64,000 nucleotides of DNA, taken from positions 1 through 64,000 of the forward strand of contig JAFKFV010000007.1 of the NCBI GenBank assembly GCA_017307955.1, written 5' to 3'. Positions 44,811 through 53,946 of the stretch are shown here, in pieces. Source of the DNA: Allobosea sp. (GTDB taxonomy: Bacteria > Pseudomonadota > Alphaproteobacteria > Rhizobiales > Kaistiaceae). Made by a program: the position numbers and the translations under genes. Numbering within the stretch: the first letter of the stretch is position 1; each line of letters opens with the position of its first letter. Below the pieces are notes generated by a model. It was not told the origin of the DNA. It was given only the letters and a program-made list of their open reading frames with translations, and searched no databases.

Positions 44811-45343
44811 TCACACAGACGCGTTGGTGGTCAGCCAGATCTCGATCGCGGCAATCATTGCCGGCCGCAAGCTGCTGCCCTGGCTTAGGGCGCGCCCAAG
44901 AGAAGGATCGAGCAGCTTGAAGCCGAGCTCATCCATGACGTCTCCCATCTTGAGGTTCCGCGTCGCCTTGATGTGACGGATCCTCGCTATAGCCCACGAT
45001 TCGAGACGGTGATCGACGGTGACTGCGGATGCTGTCACGCTCGCGGCAGGCGCCGGCATTGCCGCCGAGGTGATCCACGCCTCGAAGGCCCGCTGCTCGG
45101 CGCTGGTGGCCCTTCGCCAGGCGTTCTGCAGTTCCTGCAGGCGAGTCCTCGGTTTTTATGATTCCGGCAGCGATGGTGGCCTCGGCCATCGAGCCGAATC
45201 TCCACTGCGATCCTGACCTGTTGATACCGCACCGTCTGCCCGCGCTGCCACCCGGGCGCGAAGGCTATCCACCTATTGCCTGCGAGTGTCCGAACACCGA
45301 CCAAGGGGATTGTAGATGTATCTACCCATGAGCACAGGACCAT
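44811..45343 (-). pseudogene. Decaying hypothetical gene, several frameshifts
   Basis: Coding-like segments lie end to end in different minus-strand frames: GVRTLAGNRWIAFAPGWQRG, then SMAEATIAAGIIKTEDSP, then RLQELQNAWRRATSAEQRAF, and an 82-codon open end that finishes with AMIAAIEIWLTTNASV. Two shifts are needed to join them, and a TAA precedes the last part in its frame. The original function is not recognised. Confidence 0.45.
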
Positions 45344-46084
45344 AGCTAGTCTTGCCGGCGCCGCGTGGCGTACGTTGGCAGATGCATCTATGACGTCTAG
45401 GGATGACTGCGGTTCGAGATCGGTCTCGGTAGCAACCGAGCCTGAATTGCGACACCGCCACCGAGCACCGCTGTCCCGAGGGATGCCAGGCAGCAGGGGC
45501 GCATCTCTGACGAGCGCTTCCCCTCTTCGCTGAGATCAAGAAGCTACGGTGACACTGCGCCCGTGGAGACTGACCAGCTGCTTCAGCGCACTGATCTCGT
45601 CTTGGAACCACCTGCGCTGTGAAGCTGCAGTCGCCTCGACCGCAACCTCGAGGGATCTCCAGGATAGGGTACGCCTGGCGCCGCACGAGCGAAGCCGCAA
45701 CAGAGACCTTCATCGGATCTGTCAAGCTATGGATAGTCAACGGATCGCGTGGGGACGGGGAACGGCTCAATGCCGCGCCATACTTGCGGGATGCGCCGAC
45801 GGAGATGGCTCACAGAGACTGACGTCTGCAGCGATGCAACGCCGTCTCCGCAAGCGCCGTGACGAGTTCGTTGACGAGTCGGGGGACCGATCTGCAGTTC
45901 AGAGCTCGCGGTACTACGCCCTTTTGAGAAGTGAAGTCCTAGAACGCCGCGAGGGCCTAGGGGGATGCCTGCCGGTGCGGCAGCGCGGGGAACGGCTATC
46001 CTCCTCTGTCGGTGGCGATGACAAACGTGCGAACTCGTAGCGGCGATTTCACTCGTTGCTGACGAACCCGTCGCCCTGCACCGA
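45344..46084. other. Non-coding or heavily decayed DNA
   Basis: No intact gene. Between about 45535 and 45735 the minus strand encodes in two adjacent frames a short helical peptide (MKVSVAASLVRRQAYPILE and AASQRRWFQDEISALKQLV), which suggests another frameshifted small gene. The rest shows nothing recognisable. Confidence 0.4.
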
Positions 46085-46262
46085 TCAGTGCGCCCCGCCC
46101 GCCGCCAGCGCGAAGTCTACCTCTCCATCGGCATGCTGGGTCAGGACGCCGAGCCGCTCCGGCCCGATCCGCAGGTCGATGTCGTTCGTGGCGCCGCTGC
46201 CGACGCTGAGGACGCCTGCCCCGAGCCAGTCGCGCGAGACGAGACTCAGCCAGCCGTCCGGC
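46085..46262 (-). pseudogene. Fragment of a DUF1684-family gene
   Basis: The minus strand reads APDGWLSLVSRDWL, VGSGATNDIDL and GPERLGVLTQHADGEVDF in one frame before a stop at 46085-46087. This pattern, GWLSLVG..WL..G...VGS...NDI, is the start of DUF1684 proteins. Only about 58 codons remain. The upstream end abuts the ABC-ATPase remnant, so two broken genes are joined here. Confidence 0.6.
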
Positions 46263-46787
46263 GCCGATCGCGCGAGCTCACAGCCTCGTCGGCGAGGATG
46301 ACGCGCGGCGCCGCGACGATCGCCCGGGCGATCGCGATCCGTTGCCGCCGCCGGAGAACGCGGCGGGTAGTGGTCTAGGATATCGGCTCGAGGCCGACCG
46401 ATCGGAGCGCGGCGACGACCATGGCCCGCGCCCGCCGGTCGCCAGCGATGCCGAGCGCCCGGAGCGGCTCGGCGATGATCGCCTGCACATTCTAGCGCGA
46501 ATCGAGCGAGGCATAGGGATCCTGGAACACGGCCTGGACGCTCTTGCGGTAGGTGCGCATCATCGCCGGTCGGCGAGATCGAGCCGCGCGCCGTCGAACA
46601 GCACCTCTCCCGTCTTCGGCCGAAGGAGGCCGAGCAGCAGCTTCAGGTTCGTGCTCTTGCCCGATCCCGACTGGCCGACGAGGCCGATCGAGCGCCCGGC
46701 CGCGACGGAGAGCTAGACGTCGCAGAGCACGGGCCGGCCGCCCGGATAGGCATAGCCGACGCGGTCGAGGCGGAGGATGTAGCTCAT
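46263..46787 (-). pseudogene. Broken peptide ABC transporter ATPase (DppF/OppF-like)
   Basis: The minus strand from ATG 46787 reads MSYILRLDRVGYAYPGGRP, then a stop, then SIGLVGQSGSGKS (Walker A), LLGLLRPKTGEVLFDGARLD, then frameshifts and more stops before IAIARAIVAAPRVILADEA (Walker B). At least three stops or shifts are present. The start overlaps the end of a second ATPase fragment, as dppD and dppF do. Confidence 0.85.
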
Positions 46788-47065
46788 GCCGCCCCCAGCG
46801 CGCGATCGAAGCGCTCGGCGGCGGCGAGAAGCTCGCGCGTATAGGGATGCGCCGGCGTCGCGAAGACCTCTCGCACCGGCCCCTCCTCGACCACCGCGCC
46901 GGCCCGCATGACCTGCCCGTCGTCGACGATGCCGGCGACGACGGGCAGGTCATGGCTGATGAAGAGGAGCATCATACCGCGTTCGGCGACGAGCCGCGCC
47001 AGGAGGGCGAGCATCTCCATCTGCGTCGTGACATCGAGCGCGCTCGTGGGCTTGGGGGCGATGCC
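46784..47065 (-). pseudogene. C-terminal fragment of peptide ABC transporter ATPase (DppD/OppD-like)
   Basis: The frame encodes PTSALDVTTQMEMLALLARL (the part after Walker B), LLFISHDLPVVAGI (switch histidine), then EVFATPAHPYTRELL, which is diagnostic of peptide/nickel transport ATPases. Everything upstream of the SALDV motif is missing. It is a remnant from the same lost operon as the neighbouring fragment. Confidence 0.82.
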
Positions 47066-47247
47066 TCGCGGCGTGAAGCGGACAGATGACCGCCGCGTTC
47101 TGAACGGGATCTTCCATGTTCTGCGGACGGGCCGGCTTCGAGCGACCGAGCTGCTGCTCTTGGCGACCAACCAATATGCTACACGGCTGCTATACACGAT
47201 CGATGCGAAGAAGCTAGAATCGGCTTATTTCTGACGTTTTCAGGAGG

Positions 47248-47279
47248 TGGCTGGGGCGGGAGTGATTCGAACTCTCCGA
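47248..47279 (-). other. Fragment of a tRNA gene 3' end (degenerate)
   Basis: Read on the minus strand, the sequence ends in GCCCCAGCCA, preceded by a T-loop-like GTTCGAATC. The T-stem has extra bases, so it is not a working tRNA. Typical tRNA sequence is absent on the 5' side. Confidence 0.5.
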
Positions 47280-47304
47280 CCGTGGCATTCATCGAAGCAG
47301 AAGG

Positions 47305-47355
47305 TGGTTAGGGTGGTCGGAATCGAACCGACACTCCTTGCGGAACCGGATTCTG
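47305..47355 (-). other. 3' half of a tRNA-Leu gene, possible attachment-site remnant
   Basis: On the minus strand the segment has an anticodon-stem 3' strand (TCCGG), a long variable arm (TTCCGCAAGGAGTG), a perfect T-arm (GTCGG, TTCGATT, CCGAC), an acceptor strand and CCA. It matches alphaproteobacterial tRNA-Leu, but the D-arm and anticodon-stem 5' side are unrelated. Integrases commonly recombine in just this part of tRNA genes. Confidence 0.65.
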
Positions 47356-47454
47356 GGATCTGTCGTATCTTCCATGGCCAGCTTTACCCCCCGCAAGCTC
47401 GTCCTGGAACTCGTTGTCAGATCGACGAGCAAGCACTTATACCAATGGCCCTGA

Positions 47455-48505
47455 TCACCGACCGATGTGAGCCCATTGGCGCATACCGACGGATGTTATG
47501 GCGTTTGGAGTTGCGATGAGCCTGTTCCATGCGTCACACGCGGCGTCGACGATGTCGGGATAGGTCTCGAAGACGCGGTTTGAGAGCCAGTTTGCGCGCA
47601 GATATTGCCAGACATTCTCCACCGGTCAGTTCGGGCGAGCGCGAGGGCAGCAGGATCAGCGTCATGTTCTTCGGGACCTCTAGCCTGTCGGTCGTGTGCC
47701 ACCCGGGACGATCGAGGAGGAGAACGGCATGAGCGCCATGGGGGACGGTCCGGCCGATCTCGTCGACATGGACCTGTATGGCCTGGGTGTTGGCGAAGGG
47801 CATGGCGAGCGCGGCGCCGACGCCGCGCGCCGGACAGATGGCGCCAAACAGATAGGCGCGCTGGTCGGCTGGCTGGCGCGGGCGGGTTGCGCGCCTGGCC
47901 CACTGACGAACCAGCCCGTTCTTCTGCCCGATCCTGGCCTCGTCCTGGAACCAGCTCTCGATCGGCTTGCGCTTGGGGATATCGGCGAGATGGGCTCTCA
48001 GGATCGCCGCTAAGCTTTTTTGAACGCCGCGATGATCTCGGCTTCTGGCGTGGGTGACGCGGCCGTACGCTGATATGCGAGAAGCCGATCTGCTTCAGCA
48101 GCTTGCCGATCGTGCGCTCGTGATAGCGACGCCGAAGCGCGCCTCGATCACCCGGTTGAGGTCGATGCGGCGCCAGCGCACGACGCCATCCCTTGCACGA
48201 TCGGGCCCCGTCTCCACGATCTGGGCGAAGGCACTCAACTGAGCCGCCGTCAGGCGCGGCAAGCCGCCCTTCCCGGGTTTGACCCTGAGCCCGTCCAGGC
48301 CCTCAGCATTGAAACGATGCACCCAATCGCGCAGCGTCTGCCGATCCATCCCGCCGACCCGTGCCGCCTGTTCCCGGTCCATACCGTCAAGAACTACCGC
48401 CAGCGACAACAGCCGCCGGCTCTGGTTGGCGTGCTTCGACGCAGCCGCCAGCCGCGGAAGGTCAACGGCAGACTAGTCCGCCCGAAGCTTTACTGCTGCT
48501 GACAT
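47455..48505 (-). mobile_element. IS630-family transposase, inactivated
   Basis: A nearly full-length IS630 transposase in several frames. The N-terminus from ATG 48505 (MSAAVKLRAD) hits TAG at codon 11. HTH sequences follow: MDRQTLRDWVHRFNAEGLDG. Near the end is VLLLDRPGWHTTDRLEVP with the DDE aspartate region, then a one-base frameshift at SPELT, then VENVWQYLRANWLSNRVFE to the stop at 47455-47457. It is dead. Confidence 0.88.
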
Positions 48506-48874
48506 GGCGCGTTCCTCCCCGCGCCACTGAATCAGATCAAACCCACAATCGGAATACCTCGGGAGTCAGCCGCCGAGGCCGTTGGTATTGTGCGGTATCT
48601 GGCATCGTCGATGGCGCGCTGCCTGGAGCTTGCTGGCGGCCCCGACAACCCCGCCTATGTGGCACCCATGGTATCCGTTTCTCCGCCGCCTGCCCTTGAC
48701 GTCTTTCGCAGTCGCGAATTGCGCGGCATGTATGTCCATGCGGAAGCGTGAGGCAACGAGCTCGGTCGGTTGAACCAGTGATCCCAAGCGGTGCTGCTCA
48801 ACCTCAACAGACTCCCCGCGGCAATCAATTCAAACGGCGACGCGGCCTCGTTCGTGCTGCCCAAGGAGGCGGAC
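48506..48874. other. Intergenic region before the AlpA-like gene
   Basis: No gene is supported. An in-frame ATG at 48791 could extend the next gene, but the strong ribosome site AAGGAGG at 48863-48869 favours the start at 48875. Confidence 0.5.
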
Positions 48875-49105
48875 ATGACAAATAGCAAATTTCTTACACC
48901 CGAAGAGGTGGCTGAGCGCTATCGGGGTGGCGTTTCGGTCGGGACTCTCCGAAATTGGCGCGCGATGCGTCTCGGACCGTCCTTCGTCAAAGTTGGCAAG
49001 GCTGTCCTATATCCCGTCGATGATCTTGATGCGTGGGACGAAAGGAATAGAGTGCAGTGCCATGCATCTAAACGCCTCATCGAGCCGCTGAGTGATCAGG
49101 CGTGA
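48875..49105 (+). CDS. AlpA/excisionase-like helix-turn-helix protein
   Basis: A 76-residue MerR-like HTH protein: [32 protein letters not shown], followed by [17 protein letters not shown], the standard layout of HTH_17 excisionase/AlpA proteins. These control integration or excision of phages and genomic islands. AAGGAGG lies five bases before ATG 48875. It sits beside a truncated radC, at the edge of the accessory region. Confidence 0.8.
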   Translation: MTNSKFLTPEEVAERYRGGVSVGTLRNWRAMRLGPSFVKVGKAVLYPVDDLDAWDERNRVQCHASKRLIEPLSDQA

Positions 49106-49205
49106 TGATCACGAGCGAGCACGATCAACAGATCCCAATGCCCGGCACCACTCACGGCTTGTATTTGGGTTATCTCTTCAAAATCAACACTTTGCTTATT
49201 CGGGT

Positions 49206-49373
49206 GGCCGGGTGCACAATCACCCGTCGGGCGACCCGACACCCTCGCGCGCCGATATCCAGATGACGAAGACGATCGTCGACGTCGCCGCGCCGCTCGG
49301 CATCGCCGTGCACGACCACATCATCGTCGGCCGCCACGGCAATGTGAGCTTCAAGGGCCTGAAGCTGATCTGA
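49206..49373 (+). pseudogene. radC: 5'-truncated radC (JAB domain) fragment
   Basis: The frame encodes [18 protein letters not shown], the zinc-binding HxHxxxxGDP part of the RadC JAMM/JAB domain, and continues to the normal radC end ([10 protein letters not shown]). Only the last 55 codons remain. Homology begins abruptly near 49206. The rest of the gene is absent, so a deletion or insertion boundary lies here. Confidence 0.85.
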
Positions 49374-49405
49374 GGCCGGCCGCGAACAGCGACCGGACCT
49401 TCCTG

Positions 49406-50299
49406 TTACATGCCCTTCTTGTCGTTGCGGGCGAGTTCGCGCAGGCGTTCGCCGAGATAGCTGCCGGCCGTGTAGCGCTCGGAAAGAACGACATCGGGCC
49501 GCGGCTGCAGGAAGAGCGGGATCGAGACGCGCGAGCGGAAGCGCGACTCGCCGGTCGGATTGATCACGCGGTGCGTGGTCGACGAATAATAGCCGCCGGA
49601 CGCCTCCTGCAGCATGTCGCCGACATTGATGACCAGCATGCCGAAATCGAACGGCACGTCGACCCACTCGCCCTCGCCGTTCAGGAGCTGCAGGCCGCGC
49701 TCGTTGGCGGCGGGCAGGATGGTGAGCAGATTGATGTCCTCATGCGCGGCGGCGCGCAGCGCGTCCGGGTCCTCCTCGCCGGTGAGCGGCGGATAGCGGA
49801 GGATGCGGAACAGCGTCCCCTCGCTGTCCTTCATCATCTCCGGCAGCGGCATCGAGAACTTCGCCCGCACCTCTTCCGGCGAGTTGTCGTCGACCCATTG
49901 CAGCAATTCGTCGGCGAGGCCCTTGGCGATGTCGAAATAGCGGCGCGCGGCGTCCGACACCTCGTCCGGGTAACGGCCCCAGGAATAGAGGTGATAATAT
50001 TCCTTGAGGTCGCGCTTCTTCCCGGTCTTGGCCGTCTCGGCCTGCGAGGGCGGGAAATAGCCGTCATGCTTCTCGCTGACGAGATATTTGTGCTTGTCCT
50101 CGCCGTCGAAGAAGCCGAGCCATTCCTTGTAGATCTGCTCGACCAGCGGCTGCGGGATCGGATGGTTGGTGAGCACCCCGAAGCCCGTCCGGCGCAGCGA
50201 CTCGGTGAACAGCGCCGGCGCGTTGGGGTCGCGGTAATCGACGACGATCACGCCGCTCTCATGCGGAACCGCGTCCCGCCGCGCATCGAACTCGCTCAT
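49406..50299 (-). CDS. Isopenicillin N synthase-like 2-oxoglutarate/Fe(II) oxygenase
   Basis: A 297-residue non-haem iron oxygenase. The iron ligands are His186 and Asp188 (AAHEDINLLTIL) and His243 (STTHRVINPTGE). The 2-oxoglutarate carboxylate-binding motif is R-V-S (Arg257, Ser259). The N-terminal DIOX_N part includes GFGVLTNHPIP. The substrate is unknown; relatives in alphaproteobacteria are often called flavonol-synthase- or IPNS-like. It is monocistronic and is convergent with the radC fragment. Confidence 0.9.
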   Translation of the reverse strand: MSEFDARRDAVPHESGVIVVDYRDPNAPALFTESLRRTGFGVLTNHPIPQPLVEQIYKEWLGFFDGEDKHKYLVSEKHDGYFPPSQAETAKTGKKRDLKEYYHLYSWGRYPDEVSDAARRYFDIAKGLADELLQWVDDNSPEEVRAKFSMPLPEMMKDSEGTLFRILRYPPLTGEEDPDALRAAAHEDINLLTILPAANERGLQLLNGEGEWVDVPFDFGMLVINVGDMLQEASGGYYSSTTHRVINPTGESRFRSRVSIPLFLQPRPDVVLSERYTAGSYLGERLRELARNDKKGM

Positions 50300-50618
50300 G
50301 GATACTCCTCCAGTCCCTTCGCGCCGGCCTCTCTACGTCGGCGCGGCAATCTTCTCCCATCATGGACCCGAAGCTTTGGCGGAGGCAATCAGGGACCGGT
50401 GCGGGCAAGACGGTTGCCTCTTTTCGCGCCAGTCTGCTGCCTTCTCGGCCGCGTCATCTGCGCCCGTCGCAACGATCGATTGGCACTAGCCAAGACTGAG
50501 CGCGTTGTGTGCAATAGCGGAGAAGCGTTTCGCGGAAGCGAAGCCGGGGGATCGCAGTCGAGACTGGCACGCCGCTTGCCGGTAATCATTCGACAGCGAA
50601 AGGGGAGTGACTGCAGGA
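50300..50618. other. Divergent promoter region
   Basis: No gene. It separates the oxygenase gene (minus) from the ATP-grasp operon (plus) and should carry both promoters. AAAGGGGAG at 50599-50607 lies upstream of the operon's first start. Confidence 0.5.
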
Positions 50619-52037
50619 ATGGTCGTAGCCTTCGATGAGATGGGATCGAGCGGCGACAGCTGCCGTCCCGGTTACGAAGTCCTCAAACGCTGGCTGGAGT
50701 CGACCCCTCCCGATCTTCTCACCACGCGCCGGGCGGAGGCGGAACTGCTGTTCCGCCGCATCGGCATCACCTTCAACGTCTATGGCGACGAGGCGGGCGA
50801 GGAGCGGCTGATCCCGTTCGACATCATCCCGCGCATCCTGACCAAGAAGGAATGGTCGGTGCTGGCGCGCGGGCTGGAGCAGCGCGTCAAGGCGCTCAAC
50901 GCCTTCCTCGCCGACATCTATTCCAAGGGCGAGATCCTGCGCGCCGGCCTCGTGCCGGACGATCTCATCTATCGCAATCCCTATTACCGGCCGGAGATGG
51001 CGGGCCTGAAGCTCGCGCACGACATCTATGTGATGATCGCCGGCATCGACATCGTGCGCGTCGATCCCGACACCTTCTATGTGCTCGAGGACAATGCGCG
51101 CACGCCCTCCGGCGTCTCCTACATGCTGGAGAACCGGGAGGTGATGATGCGCCTCTTCCCGGATCTCTTCGCCGAGCAGCGGATCGCGCCCGTCGAGAAC
51201 TATCCGGACGCGCTGCTGGCGACGCTGAAATCGGTGGCGCCGCGCTCGGCCTCCTCCGATCCGACGGTCGCGCTGCTGACGCCCGGCCCCTATAACAGCG
51301 CCTTCTACGAACACTCGTTCCTCGCCGACAAGCTCGGCATCGAGCTGGTCGAGGGGCGCGACCTCCTGGTGCGCGACAATGTCGTCTATATGCGCACCAC
51401 CGAGGGGCCGAAGCGGGTCGACGTGCTTTATCGCCGCCTCGACGACGACTTCCTCGATCCGCTGACCTTCCGACCGGATTCGGCGCTCGGCGTTCCCGGC
51501 CTGATGAGCGCCTATCGCGCCGGCAACATCACGCTCTCCAATGCGGTTGGAACCGGCGTCGCAGACGACAAGGCCGTCTATTCCTACATGCCCGAGATCG
51601 TGCGCTTCTATCTCGGCGAGGAACCCTTGCTGCAGAACGTGCCGACCTGGCGCTGCCGCGAGCCCGATGCGCTCAAATATGTCCTCGACCACCTGCCGGA
51701 GATGGTGGTGAAGGAGGTCGCGGGCTCGGGCGGCTACGGCATGCTGATCGGCCCGACGGCGGACAAGAAGACCATCGCCGAATTCGCCGCCAAGCTCGCC
51801 GCCAACCCGGACGACTTCATCGCCCAGCCGACGCTGGCGCTCTCGACCTCGCCGACCTTCGTCGATTCCGGCGTCGCGCCGCGCCATGTCGACCTGCGCC
51901 CCTTCGTGCTGACGGGCGGCGACAAGGTCCGTATCGTGCCCGGCGGCCTCACCCGGGTCGCGCTCAAGGCCGGCTCGCTGGTCGTCAATTCCAGCCAGGG
52001 CGGCGGCACCAAGGACACATGGGTGCTCGATGCGTAA
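50619..52037 (+). CDS. Circularly permuted ATP-grasp type 2 protein
   Basis: A 472-residue protein of the DUF404/DUF407 family, now seen as a circularly permuted ATP-grasp ligase that may form amide or peptide bonds. Characteristic pieces are LPFD-like LIPFDIIPRIL, NPYYRPEMAGL, VLEDNARTPSGVSYMLENRE and VVKEVAGSGGYGMLIGP. The start at ATG 50619 gives MVVAFDEMGSS, like relatives; GTG 50607 is also possible. It is the first of four genes that regularly occur together (ATP-grasp, alpha-E, transglutaminase, Anbu peptidase). Confidence 0.92.
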   Translation: MVVAFDEMGSSGDSCRPGYEVLKRWLESTPPDLLTTRRAEAELLFRRIGITFNVYGDEAGEERLIPFDIIPRILTKKEWSVLARGLEQRVKALNAFLADIYSKGEILRAGLVPDDLIYRNPYYRPEMAGLKLAHDIYVMIAGIDIVRVDPDTFYVLEDNARTPSGVSYMLENREVMMRLFPDLFAEQRIAPVENYPDALLATLKSVAPRSASSDPTVALLTPGPYNSAFYEHSFLADKLGIELVEGRDLLVRDNVVYMRTTEGPKRVDVLYRRLDDDFLDPLTFRPDSALGVPGLMSAYRAGNITLSNAVGTGVADDKAVYSYMPEIVRFYLGEEPLLQNVPTWRCREPDALKYVLDHLPEMVVKEVAGSGGYGMLIGPTADKKTIAEFAAKLAANPDDFIAQPTLALSTSPTFVDSGVAPRHVDLRPFVLTGGDKVRIVPGGLTRVALKAGSLVVNSSQGGGTKDTWVLDA

Positions 52038-52091
52038 CACGCCCAGCATGCCGTCACCCGCAAAGGGCCCGTTCTTCCGGAGTTCCACGCC

Positions 52092-53030
52092 GTGCTGAGC
52101 CGTACCGCCGACAATCTCTTCTGGCTCGCCCGCTATGTGGAGCGCGCCGAGAACACAGCGCGCATCCTCGACGCCGCCAACCGCCTGGCCGCCATGCCGA
52201 TCGCCTATGCCGGCGAATCGAATGAATGGGAATCCGCCGTCGCGGCAACGGGAACGCTGGGGCTCTTCAAATCGCTCGGGAAGGAGGCCACTGGCGAGAG
52301 CGTCGTCGATTTCCTCGCCTTCTCCGCCGACAACCCCTCCTCCATCCGCTCATGCCTCGAGCGGGCGCGCGTCAATGCGCGGACGGTCCGCACCGCGCTG
52401 ACCACGGAAATGTGGGAGGCGATCAACGGCGCGTGGCTGGGCCTGCGCGATTTCAACCGCCTCGGCGACCGCGTGCGCCTCAACGCCTTCCTGACCTATG
52501 TGAAGGAAGCCTCGCTGCGCTTCGACGGCTCGGCCTATCGCACGATGCTGCGCAACGACGCCTATTTCTTCTCCGGCCTCGGCTCGTTCATCGAGCGCGC
52601 CGACAACACCGCCCGCATCCTTGACGTCAAATATCACCTGCTGCTGCCGGAGCAGGAGAGCGTCGGCGGCGGCCTCGATTTCTTCCAGTGGTCGTCGATC
52701 CTGCGCTCGGTCTCGGCCAACACCGCCTATCACTGGGTCTATCGCGAGAGCGTGAAGCCCTGGCTGGTCGCCGACCTTCTCGTCCTCAACGAGCAGCTGC
52801 CGCGTTCGCTCTCGGCCTGCTATGGCCGCATCTGCGAGTTCCTCGACGAGCTCTCGCTCGCCTATGGCCGCCAGGGGCCGGCGCAGCGCGTCGCCCGCTC
52901 GACGCGCAACCGCCTGCAGAACGCGACGCTCGAGGACGTCTTCCAGGGCGGGCTGCACGAGTTCCTGACCGAGTTCATCGGCGAGAACAGCCGCCTCGGC
53001 CAGGCGATCACCGACCAGTATCTCGCCTGA
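52092..53030 (+). CDS. Alpha-E domain protein
   Basis: A 312-residue all-helical protein that begins MLSRTADNLFWLARYVERAEN, the hallmark of the family, with a second copy-like segment GSFIERADNTARILDVKYHLLL. The function is unknown but it is linked to circularly permuted ATP-grasp and transglutaminase proteins, perhaps in peptide tagging. The start codon is GTG 52092, with GGAG ten bases before it. It is cotranscribed with its neighbours. Confidence 0.9.
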   Translation: MLSRTADNLFWLARYVERAENTARILDAANRLAAMPIAYAGESNEWESAVAATGTLGLFKSLGKEATGESVVDFLAFSADNPSSIRSCLERARVNARTVRTALTTEMWEAINGAWLGLRDFNRLGDRVRLNAFLTYVKEASLRFDGSAYRTMLRNDAYFFSGLGSFIERADNTARILDVKYHLLLPEQESVGGGLDFFQWSSILRSVSANTAYHWVYRESVKPWLVADLLVLNEQLPRSLSACYGRICEFLDELSLAYGRQGPAQRVARSTRNRLQNATLEDVFQGGLHEFLTEFIGENSRLGQAITDQYLA

Positions 53031-53043
53031 GGACCCGCCCCAC

Positions 53044-53862
53044 ATGCGCCTCAGGATCGTCCACGAGATCGTCTACGCCTTCGACCCGCCCGCGAACGGC
53101 GCCATCCAGACGCTGCGGCTGACGCCGCGCGGCCATGACGGGCAGTTCGTCGTCAACTGGCGCATCGAGGTCGACCACGACTGTCGCCTTTCCAGCGCGC
53201 GCGACCCGTTCGGCAATATCGTCCAGTCCTTCAACACCGACGGCAAGCTCGACGGTCTCGCCATCACCGCGCTTGGCGAGGTCGAGACGCATGACATGGC
53301 CGGCATGGTGCGCGGGCAGTCGGAGCGCTTTCCCGTCGCCGTCTATCTGCGCGATACCCAGCTCACCGAATCCGACCAGGGCATCCGGTCCTTCGCCGCC
53401 GAAATAGATGCCGCCTCCCCGCCCGACCGCCTCTCGACGCTGCACGCGCTGATGGACGGCCTGCATGACGCGATGGAGCCCGGCGAGACGGAAGACGATC
53501 GCGCCATCGCCGCCTTCGCGGCGCGGAAGGGCGATGCGCGGGCGCTGGCGCATGTCTTCATCGCCGCGGCGCGGCATCTCGGCATCCCCTCGCGCTATGC
53601 CTCCGGCTATCTGTTCAAGCCCGGCTCGGAGGAGCCCGACCACAGCGAGCATGGCTGGGCCGAGGCCTTCATCGAGGGCGTCGGCTGGATCGGTTTCGAC
53701 GCCGCCTGCAACATCTGCCCGACCGACGCCTATGTGCGCCTCGCCATCGGTCTCGACCGTGTCGGGGCGGCTCCGGTGCGCGGCGCGGCCTATGGCGACT
53801 GGAGCGCCGTACCGAAGGTCACCATCCGCATCAGCGAGGCCGGAACGGTCAAGCAGCCGTAA
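53044..53862 (+). CDS. Transglutaminase-like cysteine protease family protein
   Basis: A 272-residue protein. It begins RLRIVHEIVYAFDPPANGAI, the N-terminal beta domain of bacterial transglutaminase-like proteins. The core holds ARHLGIPSRYASGYLF and the catalytic His-Asp region HGWAEAFIEGVGWIGFDAACN. The expected nucleophile cysteine before helix 1 of the core (usually in C-x-D) is not obvious, so the active site should be checked. It is the third gene of the Anbu cluster. Confidence 0.85.
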   Translation: MRLRIVHEIVYAFDPPANGAIQTLRLTPRGHDGQFVVNWRIEVDHDCRLSSARDPFGNIVQSFNTDGKLDGLAITALGEVETHDMAGMVRGQSERFPVAVYLRDTQLTESDQGIRSFAAEIDAASPPDRLSTLHALMDGLHDAMEPGETEDDRAIAAFAARKGDARALAHVFIAAARHLGIPSRYASGYLFKPGSEEPDHSEHGWAEAFIEGVGWIGFDAACNICPTDAYVRLAIGLDRVGAAPVRGAAYGDWSAVPKVTIRISEAGTVKQP

Positions 53863-53946
53863 TCAGGCGTGGATGTTTCCGTTCCGCGCTTGCGACTCGA
53901 AGCCGGAGCCTTGATGATCCGCCGCTGGCGGAACCGGACGGCGGTC

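Noticed and set aside
49206..49373. RadC JAB domain as the deubiquitinase of the ubiquitin-like operon
   Set aside because: Only a 55-codon 3' fragment of an ordinary radC remains, about 6.5 kb from the operon and on the other strand.
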